DNA of 8,427 nucleotides, from the NCBI GenBank assembly GCA_964565795.1, contig CAZMGC010000036.1, forward strand, positions 1 through 8,427, written 5' to 3'. The notes beneath the pieces were generated by a model, which was given only the letters and a program-made list of their open reading frames with translations, was not told the origin of the DNA and searched no databases. Source of the stretch: 2-01-FULL-39-10-A sp964565795. GTDB taxonomy: Bacteria; Patescibacteriota; Microgenomatia; Levybacterales; UBA12049. Of this stretch, positions 5,990 to 8,427 are shown piece after piece. Every line of letters begins with the position of its first letter. The stretch's first letter is position 1. The position numbers and the translations under genes were made by a program.

Positions 5990-6042
5990 TTTGCTTAAAA
6001 GAAGAAACTGGTTAAATTAATGTAGGAGTTTTGTAAAAGTGA

Positions 6043-7056
6043 TTACGAGGCTAAAATTTTCTTTAAATCCTCAACCATTGCAACTGGAGTTGGGTCCTGG
6101 TTATATTCTAATGCTAAATAGTAAGAAGCCCAATCTGCTAAAGTTATGCTTAAGAACATCTTGGAAAATATATCTTCTCCGTCCATTTCAATAATTTCTG
6201 ACTCAATTCCTTTATCTCGTAATAAGTTAGCAGTGACTTCATATCTTTTAATATTTCGAGCATGATCGTCTAGATCTTTGAGCATTATAATAAAGAAATT
6301 AGCCTGTGGATTTGTAAAACCGACCATTTCATTGTGATTTAGTTCTGGAAAAAAATTATAAAAAGCCGGAGTTTTGGCATTTTCATTTAGTTTTATTTTC
6401 CAAACCATTGCTGTTGAGGCAAAAGTTGAAGATGCATAAATAACTGGAGTTTTACCTTTAAGTTTTTGAGCTAACTCCTGACCCCGTTTCTCGTATGAAT
6501 CCATCTTTTCACTAAACCTTTCGGCACTCTTAATAATCTCCGAAGAATTATCGGGGATCAATCCGTGATTTACGAGAGCCTGATACATAGCGCCGAAGAA
6601 ATAACCAGTTCCCATTCTTGGCTGGTAATTAGGATAAGGAATAGGGAGTTTTACATGAGGCATTTGGTACTTTTTACAAAGTTCTTCGATATTTCCTCCG
6701 CTTGAAAATCCTACAAAAGGAAGTCCAAGCTTTTGAACCTCTTCCAGTGAGGAAATAGATTCTTCAGTTGTGCCTGAGTATGAAGAAATAAAATTTAAAG
6801 AATCTTTTTGTTTTGAATGAGGCGGGAGAGAATAATATCTATTAATATAGATATCAAGCGGAGTTTCAAGGGTTTGGGAATTTATGTACGCTTGTAAAAG
6901 ATTAACTGGCAAAGCTGATCCGCCCATTCCGGAAACCGTAAGGCTCTTAAAGTTTCCCTCTACCTTAGCGTTCTTTGCAATTTCCATTCCTACTTTAAAC
7001 TGGGAAGGAGTGTCAATTATAAATTGCCTGAAATTTGATGGATCTTTAGGATTCAT
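6043..7056 (-). CDS. Bifunctional phosphoglucose/phosphomannose isomerase
   Basis: Interconverts fructose-6-phosphate with glucose-6-phosphate and with mannose-6-phosphate. The 337 residues form two SIS domains, as in the archaeal/crenarchaeal PGI/PMI family and unlike the large classical Pgi. Visible motifs are the glycine-rich SGMGGSALP at 42-50, the phosphate-binding SSYSGTTEES at 91-100, QPRMGTG at 145-151 with Arg147, the catalytic Glu225 in LNENAKTPAF, and His241 in FPELNHNE, the last two matching the proposed Glu/His pair in the Pyrobaculum enzyme. The C-terminal domain (~180-337) ends with a typical DWASYYLAL helix. The ATG overlaps the phosphatase stop as ATGA with no SD, indicating termination-reinitiation coupling. 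It is the last gene of the hexose-phosphate operon. No terminator is seen after it. Confidence 0.9.
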   Translation of the reverse strand: MNPKDPSNFRQFIIDTPSQFKVGMEIAKNAKVEGNFKSLTVSGMGGSALPVNLLQAYINSQTLETPLDIYINRYYSLPPHSKQKDSLNFISSYSGTTEESISSLEEVQKLGLPFVGFSSGGNIEELCKKYQMPHVKLPIPYPNYQPRMGTGYFFGAMYQALVNHGLIPDNSSEIIKSAERFSEKMDSYEKRGQELAQKLKGKTPVIYASSTFASTAMVWKIKLNENAKTPAFYNFFPELNHNEMVGFTNPQANFFIIMLKDLDDHARNIKRYEVTANLLRDKGIESEIIEMDGEDIFSKMFLSITLADWASYYLALEYNQDPTPVAMVEDLKKILAS

Positions 7057-7796
7057 TTATTTAATATTTTTACCACGCTGGCGTGCAAAAGTCCATTAGT
7101 TATTAAGCATTCTGAGTCAGTTAAGACCCAATCCTTTCCCTCCAGGTTTGTAACTTTTCCTCCAGCCTCTTCGATAATAGGTTTATAAGGAGCAACATCC
7201 CAGGATTTTCCTGCGGTGTCAATTACAATGTCACATTTTCCTAAAGCTAGGTATTCATATCCCAACTCATAACTTCTACCCGTATTAACTTTGTCTAAAA
7301 GATCCAGTAGGGAATTTAGATTTTCGAAATATTTAGGATTTGTATAGAAAAGAAAGGATTTAGAAATATCAGAAAGATCTGATACATGACATTTTATATC
7401 ATTGAAATATGCACCAAAACCCAACTCACCATAAAAAATATTTTTAGACAAAGGATCATAGCTCACTCCGGCAACTGGTTTACCATTTTTAACAAAGCCT
7501 ATTAAAACTCTCCAGTATGGAAGACCTCTTATATAGCTTTTAGTTCCATCAATGGGATCAATAATAAAGAATTCATCCTGATCTAAGCTTCCTCCTCCCT
7601 CTTCACCCACAAACTTTGCGTTTGGCATTTCTGACAAAATTACATCTCTAATAGCTTTTTCGGTCTCTTTATCTGCAATAGTTACAGGAGAATTGTCGCC
7701 TTTGTATTCAACTTCAATATTTGTTTCAAAATATTCAAGCGCTTTTTCTCCACCTTTTTTAGATGCTTTTATAATTAGATCTAGGATTTCAGACAT
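7053..7796 (-). CDS. Inositol-monophosphatase-family phosphatase, HisN-like
   Basis: A 247-residue Mg-dependent phosphatase of the IMPase/FBPase/CysQ superfamily. Signatures are SPVTIADKETE at 36-46, the metal-binding Glu65-Glu66 in FVGEEGG, IIDPIDGTKSYIRGLP at 78-93 with Asp80 and Asp83, and SWDVAPYKPIIEEAGGKVTNLEG at about 198-220 with Asp200. The GTKSYIRGLP extension resembles the HisN-type histidinol-phosphatase signature more than the CysQ (GTKEF) or SuhB/IMPase (GTTNF) forms. No histidine gene is nearby. The neighbours handle hexose phosphates, so a sugar-phosphate or inositol-phosphate substrate is equally plausible and the specificity is left open. The gene starts 3 bp after the phosphomannomutase stop without an SD and ends in a 4-bp overlap with the isomerase, so all three are probably cotranscribed and coupled. 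Confidence 0.85.
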   Translation of the reverse strand: MSEILDLIIKASKKGGEKALEYFETNIEVEYKGDNSPVTIADKETEKAIRDVILSEMPNAKFVGEEGGGSLDQDEFFIIDPIDGTKSYIRGLPYWRVLIGFVKNGKPVAGVSYDPLSKNIFYGELGFGAYFNDIKCHVSDLSDISKSFLFYTNPKYFENLNSLLDLLDKVNTGRSYELGYEYLALGKCDIVIDTAGKSWDVAPYKPIIEEAGGKVTNLEGKDWVLTDSECLITNGLLHASVVKILNK

Positions 7797-7799
7797 AAA

Positions 7800-8427
7800 C
7801 TAATGAGTGGGGGAATCTTCTATGTGAGCTACAGATTCAATTTCTTTCTTAAGTTTGAGAGTTTGCTCGTCAACAAGTGCCCTAGTAGATCCTTCAACAT
7901 TTATTCTAAGAAGTGGTTCTGTGTTGGATGATCTAGCACTAAATCTCCAATCAGGGTAATTTATGGCTATTCCATCCATCTCGGACAACTGTGCATCACT
8001 ATATTTATTTTTTAAGTAATCCATTACTTCTTTAGCATTTGATACTGCGTAGTTAAATTCTCCTGACTCATAAGATCTCCTAAATTCTTCTGCAACTTCA
8101 GAAATTGGTTTATTTTCTTCAGTTAAAACTTTTAAAACACCTATTATAGTCATGACTTGTGATTCTGCATTTCCCGTAGCTTTATAGTAGTAATGAGCAG
8201 AAGCCTCTCCGCCAAAAATTGCACCAGTATTTGTCATGGTTTCTGTAATGTAAGCATGTCCAGTTTTTGAAAGGACTAATTCTCCGCCACACTCTTCTAC
8301 GATTTTTTTAGCTGTTAAAAAATATTTCTGATCAACTACTACTTTTGAGCCTGGGAATTCTTTAAGAAGTTCTTTTGAAAGCATTCCGACGATTTGAGGT
8401 GGGGGAACAACTTCGCCTTTTTCATTA
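7800..8427 (-). CDS. Phosphomannomutase/phosphoglucomutase, C-terminal part
   Basis: The frame is open to the window edge, so this is the last ~208 residues of a protein normally ~450 long. The Met at 8384 is internal, because in-frame residues upstream (EKGEVVPPPQIVGM) belong to the family just after the metal-binding loop. Visible parts, counted from the edge, are domain 3 with KTGHAYI at 54-60 and the sugar-selecting loop GGEASAHYYYK at 72-82, and domain 4 with the phosphate-binding RSSNTEPLLRI at 165-175, preceded by the usual DGI and W residues. The catalytic phosphoserine and DGDxDR loop lie outside the window. The enzyme moves phosphate between C6 and C1 of mannose or glucose. With the downstream isomerase it links fructose-6-P to mannose-1-P or glucose-1-P for sugar-nucleotide synthesis. 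The loop is GEASAH rather than GExSGH. The stop is 3 bp from the next gene. Confidence 0.9.
   Translation of the reverse strand, partial: NEKGEVVPPPQIVGMLSKELLKEFPGSKVVVDQKYFLTAKKIVEECGGELVLSKTGHAYITETMTNTGAIFGGEASAHYYYKATGNAESQVMTIIGVLKVLTEENKPISEVAEEFRRSYESGEFNYAVSNAKEVMDYLKNKYSDAQLSEMDGIAINYPDWRFSARSSNTEPLLRINVEGSTRALVDEQTLKLKKEIESVAHIEDSPTH

Noticed and set aside
5990..6042. Intrinsic terminator or small RNA after the isomerase
   Set aside because: The sequence is AT-rich but has no stable stem followed by a U run, and no tRNA- or riboswitch-like fold is recognisable.
8382..8384. Start of the phosphomannomutase at this ATG
   Set aside because: The frame is open upstream to the window edge with family-like residues, and a start here would remove the catalytic serine and metal loop.

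Overview
This is an 8.4 kb stretch of compact, AT-rich (roughly mid-30s % GC, estimated by eye) bacterial chromosome with small or absent intergenic gaps. The gene repertoire points to a Candidate Phyla Radiation (Patescibacteria) bacterium, probably near Microgenomates. The clues are a short RsmI, an enolase with an altered Mg-binding loop, a bifunctional archaeal-type phosphoglucose/phosphomannose isomerase, and a relic of a small single-TM protein of a kind I associate with CPR genomes. This assignment is an inference from recall, not from a search. TAG, TAA and TGA are all used as stops, so the code looks standard (no TGA=Gly recoding). I see no tRNA, rRNA, CRISPR array, mobile element or clear intrinsic terminator.

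Layout. (1) 1-713, + strand: lexA, the SOS repressor, behind a plausible sigma70-like promoter and a perfect 17-bp odd palindrome that could be its own operator. (2) 710-1423, - strand: a DedA/VTT-family membrane protein whose stop overlaps the lexA stop (shared CTAG). (3) 1424-1495: a 72-bp divergent promoter region. (4) 1496-2194, + strand: rsmI, the 16S rRNA C1402 2'-O-methyltransferase, whose 3' end overlaps the end of eno by 14 bp. (5) 5707 down to 2181, - strand: ppsA-eno, a two-gene unit around phosphoenolpyruvate. (6) 5708-6042: a 335-bp gap holding the ppsA promoter and a broken small membrane-protein gene with a near-perfect Shine-Dalgarno sequence. (7) 8427 down to 6043, - strand: phosphomannomutase/phosphoglucomutase (cut by the window edge), an inositol-monophosphatase-family phosphatase, and the bifunctional hexose-phosphate isomerase, spaced as one operon (3-bp gap, then a 4-bp ATGA overlap).

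How they fit together. The two - strand units are both central carbon metabolism. The distal operon interconverts glucose-6-P, fructose-6-P, mannose-6-P and the hexose-1-phosphates, feeding sugar-nucleotide and surface polysaccharide synthesis as well as glycolysis. The proximal unit links pyruvate, PEP and 2-phosphoglycerate. lexA, dedA and rsmI are housekeeping neighbours with no evident functional link to these.

The most notable non-coding signals are promoter -10 boxes lying only 6-7 nt before the ATG of dedA, rsmI and ppsA, which predicts leaderless mRNAs. In contrast, the small gene and eno have clear SD sequences. The most notable genic oddity is the small membrane-protein relic, which carries one apparent single-base loss in a G run and one in-frame TAG, with recognisable coding sequence continuing beyond both.
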